Assembly (NCBI GenBank): GCA_024516035.1
Contig: CM044956.1
Location: forward strand, 9,039,997-9,103,996
Source: Bactericera cockerelli
Lineage: Eukaryota; Arthropoda; Insecta; Hemiptera; Triozidae
Length of the DNA: 64,000 nt
Reading direction: 5' to 3'
Below are positions 33,784 through 46,000 of this stretch, piece after piece. Positions within the stretch are counted from its first letter, which is position 1, and every line of letters starts with the position of its first letter. The translations under genes and the position numbers were made by a program. The notes beneath the pieces are model-generated. The model did no database searches and was not told where the DNA came from. It saw nothing but the letters and a program-made list of their open reading frames with translations.

Positions 33784-34051
33784 ATTTATTTTTTTTTTTT
33801 TAAGTGGGGTTTAACGTCGCTTTCAACTGCCATGGTCATATCACGACGGGGGTTTTACCCTCCATTCGCAGGAAACTCACAAACCTGCTACTCACATTGA
33901 CCTCACCCAGCCTGAGTGGGGCCGGGAAAAGCCAGCGTCACGAGAATTAGAATTTGAATGGTCACCCATCCAAGTCTTAACCTCGCTGGATGTCGCTTAA
34001 CTTCGGTGTTCTGGAGGGAACCGGTGTATTCAACATGCCATCGACGCTGGC
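33784..34051 (-). repeat. SINE-5S, full-length young copy
   Basis: Near-identical to the 9.6-kb copy except a few bases (CTGGAGGG for CTGAAGGG). Approximate target duplication TTGTTTTT. Confidence 0.9.
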
Positions 34052-34059
34052 TTGTTTTT

Positions 34060-35717
34060 GATTTTATTTTCCTCTCTCCTTCTCCGTAAGATGCAGATTG
34101 ATTCAAATTGATGGTGGGTTCAAATTAATGAACCTATATCTTTAGCATAATTATTATACTTTCATTTTTAGTGAGTAGTTCAGACTTTCATTAACATTTT
34201 AAATCGACCCGTTATTTTAACGAAAGGAACCTAAATATGAGGTCAGAAAGTACCTTGGAATTATCATGGAATTAATTTACCAGTAGTATCGAACTCAGGG
34301 TGACGGATCGGACAGGTTGAGTGAGCAGACCCTCCAAGTCAAGAACTGCAAGTGATCTTGTGCATGAAGAGAAACAAAAAAAATATGAAAGCTGCATTCC
34401 ATCACTTGTAGACAAATTTAAACTTCGAAAAAAGCTTCGAAGTAATTGGATTATGGTTTGGCAGTAGAGGAGTTATTTTCAAGAATGTTGTCAAATTCTT
34501 TCAAACATTCTATATCGACTGTTCAATTTTGAATATATTTTGAATTAATTTTTGAATATATCATACACCACAGTACAAGCATCACATTTCGGGTTCAATA
34601 TTAAACATTTTTGCTCCAACATTGAGAAAATTAATATTTTCTGGATTGATGGAATTTGCTGTGTATTAGCAATCTACCAAAGGTAGACAGCCCCTATTGT
34701 ATGTATTTTAAATATATGATCAATTTGTTTCTCTCATGATGTAAATGCACATGTTATTTAGCTCGACACCCTCTCATCGTAGCAGCGCGCAGCGATCGAA
34801 CAACTTACCAACACAGTTTGGCTAGCGTCAAAGGCGCAGATCTAACACCGTCACTGAAGTTGAGCAACGTCCAGCGAGGTCAGGACTTGGATGGGTGACC
34901 ATTCACATCTGAACCCTCATGGTTTACCAACTTCTAATTTTGCTTAACTTTAGTGATCTTTGGGCGAACTGGTGTAAACAATCCAGGTAATAACGGTGAC
35001 TAGATCCGAATCTTTTCTTTTTTAAGAACAACTAAAAAAAAAAACGAATAAATAAATACACTCAGATAGGGAAAATAAACATGTACTTTTTATTCGTTAC
35101 AAAACAATTTATATTTTTAATTAAAAATAATAATAAATTTAAATTTTGAATTATTATTTATCATATGACAATTGATAAAAAAAAAAATTGAAATCCTGTT
35201 GGCTGACAATATTTATACTATCGATATTTACAAAATAATAAGTAAATATGTGTTTTGAGACAGAAATAAAAATGACAAAATCAGGAGGTTGAAGAATATA
35301 CCTATATGGTTCTATATTTTAATTTGGTAACTATTAAAGGTGGACAAAATGTATATTTAATATTTATACATCAAAAAGGGAATTTTACTAAAATGAGCAC
35401 AAATGTAACATTTTGAAAATTCAAGACTGAATTGAAAAAACAACTTAGATAAACTAATACAATTTTTGTCGTGTGGTCGACGCCTTAATTCTGGAACTGG
35501 AGATGTTGCGGGTTCAAGTTTTTGTTAGACTATGAAAAGGGCTGCTAGACCTAGAGAGCAGTTCGTTCTACATCTATGTATCCCGCTCAATATATGCGTA
35601 GTAGATACTTAGGTATTCTTTTACTGATTCCTCATGCAGTGTTCTGATGGTATTCACACGTACCATCACCGGCAGAATTAGTCCTTACGGAAATACATTG
35701 AGTCAAATGGGAAAATA
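34060..35717. other. Intergenic, with an old SINE-5S copy
   Basis: 34815-34985 carries diverged SINE-5S (GTCCAGCGAGGTCAGGACTT; GGATGGGTGACCATTC). 35470-35530 has a degenerate tRNA-like B box. The rest is AT-rich. Confidence 0.55.
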
Positions 35718-35930
35718 ATAATGACACTCTTTAGTGGAAGGTAACCACCAGGCAAGGTTAATGCTCAAAGCATTTTCTACCACCTTACCCTCAGAGTCTT
35801 ATTATTATGTGGTCAGAAACTCAAATTAATGAGGAAAAATTCATGCACTGGGTGGGAGTCGAACCAACGGATCCCTACACTACCTGGCTTACCAGACTAG
35901 CGCGTTAACCCCTTGACTACCAGTGCACGA
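35718..35930 (-). repeat. SINE-T3 copy
   Basis: CTCTTTAGTGGAAGGTAACC, CACTGGGTGGGAGTCGAACC, ACTAGCGCGTTAACCCCTTG and CAGTGCAC. Confidence 0.88.
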
Positions 35931-35986
35931 AAATAGGAAGTAGCTGAATAATTCTGCTGGTGCATGCGTCCACGAGCTGGGTTTCA

Positions 35987-36390
35987 TTCCAGAAAGCATT
36001 CTTACTCTCATAATCCCCTAATCTCACTCTCATAATCCCCTAATCTCCCTTTCAAATGCACTCTGATTCTGTTATTTAGGTAAGCAACACACTCTAATAG
36101 GGTTATTTGATGAAGTATGACTTTTTTTTGAAGAACTTCATTTTACTTTATTTCACATTTATTCATTTCAAATCCCCTAGAGGAACAATATCTTTTGAAC
36201 TTTTACAAAAGATATTGAACTTTCTGAAGGGGAGACTCGGGGATTTTGAGTTCCAGAAACGTTCTCCACTCTCAAAATCCCCGAATCTCCGTTTCAACCA
36301 TCACACAACGCACTGTGATTGGTTATTGCATTCAAATCAACTAATCAGAGTGCGTTGTCTGACGGTTGAAACGGAGATTTGGAGATCATC
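35987..36390. mobile_element. Palindromic MITE relatives, copy 2 (rearranged)
   Basis: CATTCCAGAAAGCATTC with repeated ATCCCCTAATCTC; a second, cleaner palindrome at 36235-36390 pairs CCCCGAATCTCCGTTTCAAC with GTTGAAACGGAGATTTGG around GATTGGTT. Confidence 0.65.
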
Positions 36391-36394
36391 CCGT

Positions 36395-36597
36395 CTGTCC
36401 CGGTAGCTCAGTGGTAAAGGCGGCACTCTGTGAATCCAAAGATTCCAGAGGTCGTGGGTTCAAAACCCACGACATGACAAGTTATCCTCCCATTTGAGAT
36501 TTTTACCACATAATAATAATACGTCTTGGGCTTACTGCTGGAATAGTGGGACTTAATAGTCCTAATCGGGCAGTATAAATAAGGCGATATTATTATT
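36395..36597 (+). repeat. SINE-T1 copy
   Basis: CCCGGTAGCTCAGTGGTAAA, CACTCTGTGAATCC, GTGGGTTCAAAACCC, GCAGTATAAATAAGGCGAT, ATT tail. Confidence 0.92.
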
Positions 36598-36892
36598 GCC
36601 AGGAAGATAATTTTTTTTTTTTGCTTCTAAGTTAATAGTGATGAGACATTTCAGTCTATCTCACTAAAACTATAACTAGTATGTTAAAATTAATTGTTTA
36701 AAAATTTCCGCACAAGATGACAAGTTTGCAGGATCACACTCTGCTGGATAGTTGTTTCAACAGAGTGTCGCATACCCAATAGCTTCAAATTTTCTTTAAT
36801 ATTGCGTGATGTAACTCCTTCACTTATTATTATTATGAGAGTGGAAAGAGTTTCTGGATCAGGGCTCTGGTCTACTCCCTGGTCACAGTACT
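36598..36892 (-). other. RyR 3' UTR region
   Basis: Follows the RyR stop on the minus strand. I see no clear polyadenylation signal before the SINE at 36597. Confidence 0.4.
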
Positions 36893-37052
36893 CTAGCTCC
36901 CGCCTCCCCCCAGGTCCTCCTCATACTGCTTCCGGAAGCAGTCTCCCACAGGGAAGAAGTCCCAGCACCTCTGCTGGTACATGTTCCACACGTAGGTCTC
37001 CTGTCCCGTGTACTCTGTGTCCGGCTTGTTGATCAGATGCATCAGGAAGAAC
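36893..37052 (-). CDS. RyR: RyR last exon W22 and stop
   Basis: Codes [39 protein letters not shown] and [13 protein letters not shown], stop TAG. Confidence 0.97.
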
Positions 37053-40000
37053 CTGGCAACACAGACAATAAAATTACAATTTTTTTTTTTTTTTTTTTTT
37101 GGCATTGGTTATTCTACTTATCAAGGGAATTTGCCATACAGCCATACAATAAATTAATATTTTTTATAAAATAAAATAATAAAGCCTTCTTAACTCTAAG
37201 AATTTCCAGCCCTACCCAGGCTGGGTGAGGTTATTTTTTTTTTTTAATTGGGGTTTAACGTCGCTTTCAACTGCCATGGTCATATCACGACGGGGGTTTT
37301 ACCCTCCATTCGCAGGAAACTCACAAACCTGCTACTCACATTGACCTCACCCAGCCTGAGTGGGGCCGGGAAAAGCCAGCGTCACGAGAATTAGAATTTG
37401 AATGGTCACCCTCCAAGTCTTAACCTCGCTGGATGTCGCTTAACTTCGGTGTTCTGAAGGGAACCGGTGTATTCAACATGCCATCGACGCTGGCTTTTGG
37501 GTGAGGTTAATATGGGTAGCTGGTACGATTCCCAGCGAATGGAGGGTAATCAGGACGTTGATTCAAATAGAATCGTCGGCGTTAGGAAGGGTATCCAGCC
37601 GTAAAAATGTGCCACAACCAACTAACTATGAGGTTGACAACACAGACAATAATTACAATAAATTAATATTTTTTATAAAATAAAATAATAAAGCCTTAAC
37701 TCTAAGAATCTCCGGCCCTACCCAGGCTCCGTGAGGTTAAGGTGGGTAGCTGATACGATTCCCAGCGAATGGAGGGTGCAACCCCCGTCCTAATCCAGGA
37801 CGTTAAATCAAATAGAATCGTTGGCGTTAGGAAAGGCATCCAGCCGTAAAAAATGTGCCAAAACCAACCAACTTCAACCATGAGGTTGAACAACGTCGAC
37901 CCTGCTCAAGCAGGATAAGACAGAGTAAAGGAAGAAAAAGATACAGACGTTGTATCATTTTCTACTGATTGCACACTTTATTGCGAAAGTCATATCCTTA
38001 TTATTTTTCAAATCAAGAGAATATACTATTATTGAGGTGAAAATTACAGGTAGCTGTCTAATATGGCTAGTTGGCCAGGTTGTGTTCCTGTAATATTTAT
38101 TCTCTACTCCTAGGAGCTCTAGCACTCACATGTAGTTGGCTAGGCTGTGTTCCTATAATATTTATTCTGTACTCCTAGGAGCTCTAGCACTCACATGTAG
38201 TTGGCCAGGTTGTGTTCCTATAATATTTATTCTGTACTCCTAGGAGCTCTAGCACTCACATGTAGTTGGTCAGGTTGTGTTCCTATAATATTTATTCTCT
38301 ACTCCTAGGAGCTCTAGCACTCACATGTAGTTGGCCAGGTTGTGTTCCTGTAATATTTATTCTCTACTCCTAGGAGCTCTAGCACTCACATGTAGTTGGC
38401 CAGGCTGTGTTCCTATAATATTTATTCTGTACTCCTAGGAGCTCTAGCACTCACATGTAGTTGGCCAGGTTGTGTTCCTGCTGCACGTGGGTGTCGAAGC
38501 CATGCGGCACCTTGTCGAAGTAGTCCTTGCCTATCCCACAGATGAAGCAGTTGCTCTCCATGTCCTCCTTGACCGACTCCAGCTGGTCTCGGAGCTCTCC
38601 GAACGCGTCGATGATCAAACCTGACACACGGGGAATGAAAGGGTAAAATTATGAGAACCTGGTGGTGAAAGATAGAACTAGAATTATTATGAGAACCTGG
38701 TGGTGAAAGATAGAACTAGAATTATTATGAGAACCTGGTGGTGAAAGATGGAACTAGAATTATGAGAACCACGGGGAATGAAAGGGTGAAATATTATCAT
38801 ATTTGTGTTAATCAATATACAATAAACAATATAAAAAGGGTGAAATATACAATAAACAATATAAATAAAGGCTTTTGTTTTAAGGGCGAAATTAATAGAC
38901 AAATTCTATATCACAAGTCACTGCTAAGCGTTGGTTTTCCCTATCTTACAGTACGCAATCTGTGACTTAGCGCGACATAGGTATTACAAAAACGTCTATT
39001 AATTCCACCCTAAATCTACAAGATAATAACATTTATAAGTAAAAGATTTCCTTCATCTGGAAAGCATCTGGTAGTGAAACAAATAAATGTATGTGTGAAT
39101 TAAGTAAATGCATTTGTGCTTTTTGATGTTATTGCAGCAAAGCATGTTTTAAAACACCTGTAAAATCTCGTGTTTCGGAAGTTTTTATTTTTTTTCTGGA
39201 GTTGTGTTTGTGATTATCCAATATGTTGACTGTTAATCCTTATAATGTTTCTTTTATTCAAAACAAAATCAACTGAAAATTTTATCTACAGTAGAAATTA
39301 TAACATTTTTCAGTCTCAAAAAATATATGGCGTTAAAAGAAAATACAGCCCTCGTCTTGTGTTTCTTTAATTGTGCCTCTCAGTTTAGGTATGTACTTTT
39401 TTCTGATATTTAAATGTTAGAATTATTACTTTGTAATTTGTCATATTTTAGCACCCATATTTTAAAATTTGAAAGGTTATTTTCTAATTTTGTATTGTAT
39501 TTTATTTTTTATCTTTTGTTATTTGTTACATGTTTATATGGACTCTTTCCGTAAATACAAGTGCCTTTGAGCACCATTACCATTACCATGTATACTGGGT
39601 GGGTTAGGCATACCTTGAATAATGGCGAGCAGGATAATGATGACGAAGAAGAAGAAGGTGATGTCGAATATGATCCGGTAGACCTCGTAGTCATCGCCAT
39701 CCGGGGGCTCTATCTCGTCTCCTATGCCACCTCCTGCTCTCACTCCCTTGTACAGGTGGAACACGAAGCACTGGGAAACGGATAAATTTATAACAATTAG
39801 TAATAATAATAAAAATAATATAGCCTTATTTAAACTGCCCGATTAGGACTATTAACCCAGATGGGGCTGACGTCCTTCCAGAAGGACGTCCTTCTGGAAG
39901 GACGTCAGCCCCATCTGGTGAAAGGTACTACATTGTGGATTTTTCTAATTAACTCAGCTTGTTGAGGTTAGTTGGCGACACCTTAAGCTCTTTGTTTTGA

Positions 40001-43000
40001 GTCCGAGTGATAAGTTGACAGCACTTATTTTGAATCAGGACTCAATTTATATCACTCCAAAAAAATAAAATAAAAAATTTCACCGCGTTATCTGGGTTAA
40101 AGTCCCATTATTCCAGCAGTAAGCCCAAGACACATTATTATGTGGTAAAGAAGGAAGAAGGTGCGCCAGAAGTACAGCGAGACGTACGACTTTGACTCCA
40201 TCAGCAATCTACTGGGTATGGAGAAAACCTCATTCAGCGCCCAGGAAGAAGAGGATAGTTCGGGCATCATTCACTTGTGAGTGGCTTTCTGGTGCTCAGC
40301 ACAACCTGTATAATAATAATAATATCGCCTTATTTATACTGCCCGATTAAGACTATGAAAGTCCCATTATTCCAGCAGTAAGCCCAAGACACATTATTAT
40401 GTGGTAAAAATCCCAAATGTGGTAAGATAAATGTGGAAATTATTATGTGGTAAGATAACTTGTCATGTCCCGGCTGGGTTTTGAACCCACGACCTCTGGA
40501 ATCTTTGGATTCACAGAGTGCCGCCTTTACCAGTGAGCTACCGTGACAGACTGTGAGAAGTCTCTATTCTATCCAGTATAGATGGAATACGTCGACGGAC
40601 GTTAAACACAATTTTTTATATATTTTTTTTTTTTTAAACAACCGCAAGATTATGACACCTCGATCCCTTGGTCTCTGGACTGTGGAACTTACCGTCATCA
40701 TGTCGTACCACTTCTCGTCCATCCCCTCATCTTCCTCTTGGACATTCGAACCTGCGACCTCTGGGTTACCAGACCAACGCCCTGACTACTGACCCTTGAC
40801 CACAAAAAAATTTATGTCCAAATTTTATTTTCTATAATCAAGGGCGGAATTAATAGACGTTTTTGTAATACCTCTGTGGCGCCAAGTCACGGGTTGCGTA
40901 CTGTGAAAGATAGGGAAAACCGACACTTACCAACGACTTAAGTTATTGATGTTGTCTATTAATTCTGCCCTTAGTTTTTACCAAGTGTAAGTTTATGACA
41001 TGAAGCATGTCGAACCCCCGGTCTCTGGACTGTGGAACCTACCGTCATCATGTCGTGGCACTTCTTATCCACCACCTCATCCTCCTCTTGGACGTAGAAC
41101 TTGCGGAAGAAGTTGAAGGCAATCACCGTGTAGATGTACACAATGATAGTCAGCAGGAGTACAGTGAGAACCTGGTGGTGAAAGATGGAACTAGAATTAT
41201 TATGAGAACCTGGTGGTGAAAGATGGAACTAGAATTATTATGAGAACCTGGTGGTGAAAGATGGAACTAGAATTATGAGAACCTGGTGGTGAAAGATGGA
41301 ACTAGAATTATGAGAACCTGGTGGTGAAAGATGGAACTAGAATTATGAGAACCTGGTGTGGAAAGATGGAACTAGAATTATTATGAGAACCTGGTGGTGA
41401 AAGATGGAACTAGAATTATTATGAGAACATGATGGTGAAAAATAGAACTAGAATTATGAGAACCTGGTGGTGAAAGATGGAACTAGAATTATGAGAACCT
41501 GGTGGTGAAAGATAGAACTAGAATTATGAGAACCTGGTGGTGAAAGATGGAACTAGAATTATGAGAACCTGGTGGTAAAAGATGGAACTAGAATTATTAT
41601 GAGAACCTGGTGGTGAAAGATGGAACTAGAATTATGAGAACCTGGTGGTGAAAGATGGAACTAGAATTATGAGAACTTGGTGGTGAAAGATGGAACTAGA
41701 ATTATGAGAACCTGGCGGTGAAATATAGAACTAGAATTATTATGAGAACCTGGTGGTGAAAAATGGAACTAGAATTATGAGAACGTGGTGGTGAAAGATG
41801 GAACTAGAATTATGAGAACCTGGTGGTGAAAGATATAACTAGAATTATTATGAGAACCTGGTGGTGAAAGATGGAACTAGAATTATGAGAACCTGGTGGT
41901 GAAAGATGGAACTAGAATTATTATGAGAATCTGGTGGTGAAAGATGGAACTAGAATTATGAGAACCTGGTGGTGAAAGATAGAACTAGAATTATTATGAG
42001 AACCTGGTGGTGAAAGATGGAACTAGAATTATGAGAACCTGGCGGTGAAATATAGAACTAGAATTATTATGAGAACCTGGTGGTGAAAGATGGAACTAGA
42101 ATTATGAGAACCTGGTGGTGAAAGATGGAACTAGAATTATTATGAGAACCTGGTGGTCAAAGATGGAACTAGAATTATGAGAACCTGGCGGTGAAATATA
42201 GAACTAGAATTATTATGAGAACCTGGTGGTGAAAGATGGAACTAGAATTATGAGAACCTGGTGGTGAAATATGGAACTCGAATTATGAGAACCTGGTGGT
42301 GAAAGATGGATTTAGAATTATGAGAACCTGGTGGTGAAAGATAGAACTAGAATTATGAGAACCTGGTGGTGAAAGATGGATTTAGAATTATGAGAACCTG
42401 GTGGTGAAAGATAGAACTAGAATTATGAGAACCTGGTGGTGAAAGATAGAACTAGAATTATGAGAACCTGGTGGTGAAAGATAGAACTAGAATTATGAGA
42501 ACCTGGTGATGAATGATGGAACTTATAATAATACTCTTTAGTGGAAGGTAACCACTAGGCGAAGTTAATGCTTAAAGCATGTTTTACCACCTGACCCTCA
42601 GAGTCTTAGGGCGAAATTAATAGACGTTTTTGTAATACCTCTGTGACGCTAAGTCACGGATTGCGTACTGTGTAAGATAGGGAAAACCGACACTTACCAA
42701 CGACTTAAGTTATTGATGTTGTCTATTAATTCAGCCCTTATTCTTATGTGCTCATATACCCAAATAAATGAGGGAAAATTTATGCATTGGGTGGGATTCG
42801 AATCTACGGATCCCTACACTACCTGAATCACCAGACTACCCTTCTCGACGCGAGCTCACCAGTTGCTTTCCGTTGTGTGTGACGGACTGCAGGATGGTGC
42901 GCAGGGTCTTGAATCCGACAGCCACGTCCAGGAGGTGGGCGGCGAAGAAGAAGTTGTTGAAGTTGCCCATCACACTGAAGGTGAAGTACCAGAGACTGTA

Positions 43001-46000
43001 CAGGAACGCCTGGAATAGAAGAAGAAGTTGTTGAAGTTGCCCATCACACTGAAGGTGAAGTACCAGAGACTGTACAGGAACGCCTGGAATAGAAGAAGAA
43101 GTTGTTGAAGTTGCCCATCACACTGAAGGTGAAGTACCAGAGACTGTACAGGAACGCCTGGAATAGAAGAAGAAGTTGTTGAAGTTGCCCATCACACTGA
43201 AGGTAAAGTACCAGAGACTGTACAGGAACGCCTGGAATAGAATAGAAGAAGTTGTTAAAGTTGCCCATCACACTGAAGGTGAAGTACCAGAGACTGTACA
43301 GGAACGCCTGGAATAGAAGAAGAAGTTGTTAAAGTTGCCCATCACACTGAAGGTGAAGTACCAGAGACTGTACAGGAACGCCTGGAATAGAATAGAAGAA
43401 GAAGAAGTTGTTAAAGTTGCCCATCACACTGAAGGTGAAGTACCAGAGACTGTACAGGAACGCCTGGAATAGAATAGAAGAAGAAGAAGTTGTTAAAGTT
43501 GCCCATCACACTGAAGGTGAAGTACCAGAGACTGTACAGGAACGCCTGGAAAGAAAAATTGATAGATATGACCATTGACCATGCAATTAAAAGCGACATT
43601 AAACCCAAATTAAAAAAAAAAATGTTGAAGTTGCCCATCACACTGAAGGTGAAGTACCACAGACTGTACAGGAACGCCTGGAAAGAAAAATTGATAGATA
43701 TGACCATTGACCATGCAATTAAAAGCGACATTAAACCCAAATTAAAAAAAAAAAATGTTGAAGTTGCCCATCACACTGAAGGTGAAGTACCATAGACTGT
43801 ACAGGAACGCCTGGAAAGAAAAATTGATAGATATGACCATTGACCATGCAATTAAAAGCGACATTAAACCCAAATTAAAAAAAAAAAATGTTGAAGTTGC
43901 CCATCACACTGAAGGTGAAGTACCATAGACTGTACAGGAACGCCTGGAATAGAATAGAAGATATAAGGAATGTATTTTATTTCATTTCACATTTTTTTTC
44001 TCATTAAAATCCCCTTGAAGAACAATATCTGTTGTACTTTTAGGGGGTTAGAAGTTGTTAAAGTTGCTCATCACACTGAAGGTGAAGTACCAGAGACTGT
44101 ACAGGAACGCCTGGAAAGAAAAATTGCAATGAATAAAGACCGTAATGGTCCCTTTGAGATATGACCATGCAGTTAGTTAAAAGCGACGTTAAACCCAAAT
44201 TAAAAAAAAAAACCAAGAAAATAAGTTTTTCTGGTATAACGTTGCTTTCAACTGCATGGTCATATCGCAACAGGGTTTGTACCGTCAATTCAGAAGAAAA
44301 TCACAAACTTACCTTACCTTACCTACGGGTTCTGACAAACTAGCTACTAAAATTAAAATTGCCAGCATCACGAGGGTTAGAATTTGAATGGTCACTTGGA
44401 TAAGTGACCATTCAAATTCTAAACCTTATCGATATATTTAAGTAATAGTCAAGATATTACTGAAAATTCAGTATTAAATATTATTGAAACTCGAGTATAC
44501 TCACGTTATCCGTGATGGTGACGCCGGCCTTCCACACTTGATATCTCCAGTCAATGTTGAGAATGCTGAAAAGGGTTAAAAGTATGATTGAATATAAAGT
44601 TGTCCTTGATTTGCAATTTATACAACAACAACAAAAAGTTGTTAGGTACCCATATCTTCTACACAAAACCAAGAAATATTATGAGTCTGAGTCTTTTGTT
44701 AAATGTTTCCTATTTTAGTTTCTGATCAAATCTAATTTCTGATGAATAATTTGAACATAATATTGATAAAGTTTGATCCAAAAAGTTCCTGCTTCCAACA
44801 TTTATTTATGTAATTTATTCAATAATAGGAGGGTTTTTCACTTGGTAATTTTTATACCTTCAAAAAATGAGTTAGGTAAAATAAAAATGAAATAGACTCG
44901 ATCAACAAACTTTATCATGAAAACTTATTATACTTCTTTACATACATATCCTTTGTCGTTCCGTTAATGAACAGGTCGAGGTCTTCACCTCTTTACTAAC
45001 TTAACTAATTATACTTCTTTTCTAAGGCCTTTTACAAAAAGGTGCTATTTTCGTAACGTAAACAATCTAGTGCATGATTTTGTGATCTGTGGATCGGATC
45101 CAACCCAATGCTTGAATTTTTCCTCATTAAATAAATTTTGTTTGAGTATTTCACCACATAATACTAATACCCTTAGGGTTAAGTTCGGTTAGGTTACCTT
45201 CCACTAAAAATCATCATTATACGTCTGGCCCGGTAGCTCAGTGGTACAGGCGGCACTCTGTGAATCCAGAGATTCCAGAGGTCGCGGGTTCGAAACCCAT
45301 CCGGGACACGACAAGTTATCATCCCATTTGGGATTTTTACCACATAATAATATGTCTTGGACTTACTGCTGGAATAATGGGACTTTAACACTTTGTACGC
45401 CAAGCCCAAAATGGTGATTTTCCCCTGAGGCCACGATACAGAGGATTGTCTCTCAATATGTGCGACGTGGTCCCCAGCAAGTTTGTTTTTTATGGGGGGC
45501 CACGGCCACGTTGCTCATATTGAGAGACACTTTGTTACCTCTGTTTTTGTATTTTAGTTGACTTTATTTTAACGCTGTCGCTCATATTGAGCGACGTGGC
45601 GTACAAAGTGTTAATAGTCTTAATCGGGCAGTATAAATAAGGCGATATTATTATTATTATTATACAGGGTGTGCTGAGCACCAGAAAGCCACTCACAAGT
45701 GAATGATGCCCGAGCTGTCCTCTTCCTCCTGCGCGCTGAATGAGGTTTTCTCCATACCCAGTAGATTGCTGATGGAGTCAAAGTCGTACGTCTCGCTGTA
45801 CTTCTGGCGCACCTTCTTCTTGGCGAACTTGTCCCAGTAGTTGACGGGGAAGGATCTGGAATAGAGAACAAGTGGCCTAGGTGGTCAAGTGGTCAAGGAG
45901 CTTTTTTTTTTTGGTAGTTTTTTTTTTTTTTTTAAAAAAAAAAGGTAATTTTATAGTACCCCGGAACCGCTTTCGCATTTTTTCAGAGCACTTCACCTTT

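Larger units (their letters stand above)
39800..40150 (-). repeat. SINE-T1 fragment split by a TTAA MITE
   Basis: Tail and GCCCGATTAGGACTA at 39805-39851, resuming at 40101 with AGTCCCATTATTCCAGCAGT. Confidence 0.82.

Noticed and set aside
40150..40300. A second RyR gene on the plus strand
   Set aside because: Only one truncated exon with a donor is present and its SINE flank is also copied; an inverted duplication explains it.
41165..42515. CRISPR-like array of direct repeats
   Set aside because: Eukaryotic intron, no unique spacers, units contiguous and containing a splice acceptor; a minisatellite.
43010..43560. Mutually exclusive alternative exons of RyR W18
   Set aside because: Copies contain only the first ~68 nt, with no donor, and are followed at once by the next acceptor, so they cannot act as complete cassette exons.
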